Below are positions 4,478-5,180 of a DNA stretch of 5,180 nucleotides, in pieces. The stretch covers positions 1 through 5,180 of the forward strand of contig JADHOK010000096.1 in NCBI GenBank assembly GCA_016779015.1. The letters are read 5' to 3'. A program made the position numbers and the translations under genes. Under the pieces are notes generated by a model. It ran no database searches and had not been told where the DNA came from. It saw only the letters and a list, made by a program, of their open reading frames with translations. Every line of letters starts with the position of its first letter. The first letter of the stretch is position 1. Source of the stretch: PS1 clade bacterium (GTDB taxonomy: Bacteria; Pseudomonadota; Alphaproteobacteria; RS24).

Positions 4478-5180
4478 CACGCCGCCTCGCTATTGGGAAA
4501 CAGTTTGAGGGCGAGGTCGTCATAAGAGCCGCCGAAACATTTATTGTTGTGATAGTCGCACGGCGCTTCCATACCGGCGAATTTTTGCAAATTCTCCAGA
4601 TTGAAAAAATAGGGTTTATTGGCAAATGTGCTGGCCACCCATTGAAACGATAAATTATTGGAAGCGGCATCGCCGTCGAGCAAATGGCGCAGGAAAAATA
4701 CCGCGCCGGCCTGCCATTTGACGCGCCGCCAATGGACGATATAGGCGGCCAGATACATGCGCGCGTGATTGTGCAAATAGCCGGTGCTTTTCAACACCGC
4801 GATGAAATGGTTGATGGCCGCGCTGTCGGTTTCGCCGGCCGCAATATCGGCGGGCAGTGTGTCGGCATAATCAGATGCATCAAAGCCGGTTTTGTAAGGC
4901 TCGATATCGTGCCACAGCCAGTCTGGATTTTGCGCATAAATGCGCTGCCAGAAATCGCGCCAACCAAGCTCTTGGATGAATTTTTCTATGGCTTTGGGGT
5001 CACCGCGCTCGAGCGCCAGATTGCGCAGCTCATTGAGGCTGACAATGCCGTGGCGAATATAGGGCGATAAGCGCGTCACCGCGCCGTCGAGATAATTGCG
5101 GCTGTGACCATATCCGACCGGGTCGACGGCGGCGAGCGCCGCTTCGGCGGCGGCGCGCCCGCCTTTTATCGGGCTTGGTG
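4477..5180 (-). CDS. photolyase/cryptochrome FAD-binding domain protein (5' end outside window)
   Basis: The frame is open from the window edge to TGA 4477-4479, giving 234 codons including the stop, of which 233 encode residues; a GTG at 5079 is not the true start because homologous sequence continues upstream (RNYLDGA precedes VTRLSPYIRHG). This is the helical FAD-binding domain of the photolyase/cryptochrome family. Recognisable blocks are TRLSPYIRHGIVS, FIQELGWRDFWQRIY, DSAAINHFIAVLKSTGYLHN, HARMYLAAYIVHWRRVKW, HLLDGDAASNNLSFQW and VASTFANKPYFFNLENLQKF. They match the FAD-cradling, DNA-facing helices, including the Asn-Asn near the flavin. The usual WQW is FQW: the first Trp is Phe (codon 4645-4647). 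The C-terminus holds APCDYHNNKCFGGSY. The few residues before this domain (KGGRAAAEAALAAV near the window edge) look like an N-terminal helix, not an alpha/beta domain, so the protein probably lacks one and pairs with the next gene. Likely role: light-dependent DNA repair or blue-light sensing. Confidence 0.85.
   Translation of the reverse strand, partial: PSPIKGGRAAAEAALAAVDPVGYGHSRNYLDGAVTRLSPYIRHGIVSLNELRNLALERGDPKAIEKFIQELGWRDFWQRIYAQNPDWLWHDIEPYKTGFDASDYADTLPADIAAGETDSAAINHFIAVLKSTGYLHNHARMYLAAYIVHWRRVKWQAGAVFFLRHLLDGDAASNNLSFQWVASTFANKPYFFNLENLQKFAGMEAPCDYHNNKCFGGSYDDLALKLFPNSEAA
4485..4488 (-). promoter_or_regulatory. ribosome binding site deciding the start of the alpha/beta-domain gene
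   Basis: On the - strand, GAGG lies within the last codons of the FAD-domain gene, 7 nt before ATG 4477 but only 4 nt before GTG 4480. Spacing favours the ATG. Its position inside the upstream coding sequence fits coupled translation of the two photolyase parts. Confidence 0.5.

Noticed and set aside
4025..4525. 166-codon + strand open frame running on from the peroxidase end
   Set aside because: It overlaps the peroxidase in another frame and the photolyase alpha/beta gene on the opposite strand, and shows no domain. The intrinsic terminator also lies inside it.
4544..4561. Iron-sulfur cluster ligands in the FAD-domain protein
   Set aside because: Only two cysteines (APCDYHNNKC) are seen here; FeS-type bacterial cryptochromes need four spaced cysteines, so a cluster is not supported.
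4684..5070. 128-codon + strand open frame opposite the FAD-domain gene
   Set aside because: The - strand reading matches conserved photolyase blocks across the same span; the + strand reading matches nothing.

Overview
The window looks like chromosomal DNA from a GC-rich proteobacterium, most likely an alphaproteobacterium. This rests on the codon bias (many GCC/GGC/CGC/CTG codons mixed with AT-rich codons such as TTG and GAT), the compact genes joined by 4-nt overlaps, and the resemblance of the proteins to alphaproteobacterial families as I remember them. No search was possible, so genus-level placement is not attempted. There are no RNA genes, CRISPR arrays, insertion sequences or phage genes.

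Layout from left to right: (1) the 3' end of a + strand gene for a DUF4442/hotdog-type protein, whose stop codon lies in the first copy of a short 15-bp tandem repeat (226-285). (2) A probable three-gene + strand operon. It encodes an exported FAD-dependent sugar-acid-lactone/alditol oxidase family protein (339-1712), a fold-type III PLP enzyme of the alanine racemase/D-serine dehydratase superfamily (1709-2908, 4-nt overlap), and a small membrane methyltransferase of the ICMT/PEMT type (2933-3373). (3) A separate + strand gene for a secreted, cysteine-type glutathione peroxidase (3478-4056), preceded by a possible promoter that would make its mRNA leaderless. (4) Two convergent - strand genes that together make up a split photolyase/cryptochrome. 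The FAD-binding helical domain is encoded first (4477 to beyond 5180), followed with a 1- or 4-nt overlap by a separate 138-residue protein resembling the photolyase N-terminal alpha/beta domain (4061-4477).

How the genes may work together: the oxidase should form hydrogen peroxide when it oxidises its substrate, and it appears to carry a Tat-like signal. The nearby peroxidase also has an export signal and could remove peroxide in the same compartment. The PLP enzyme and the methyltransferase are probably co-transcribed with the oxidase, but no known pathway unites the three, so this is an uncharacterised metabolic operon. The split photolyase, with domain order reversed relative to the canonical single-chain enzyme, is the most unusual arrangement here. 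About 100 nt of non-coding sequence lies at 238-338 and again at 3374-3477; no gene-free stretch exceeds 300 nt.
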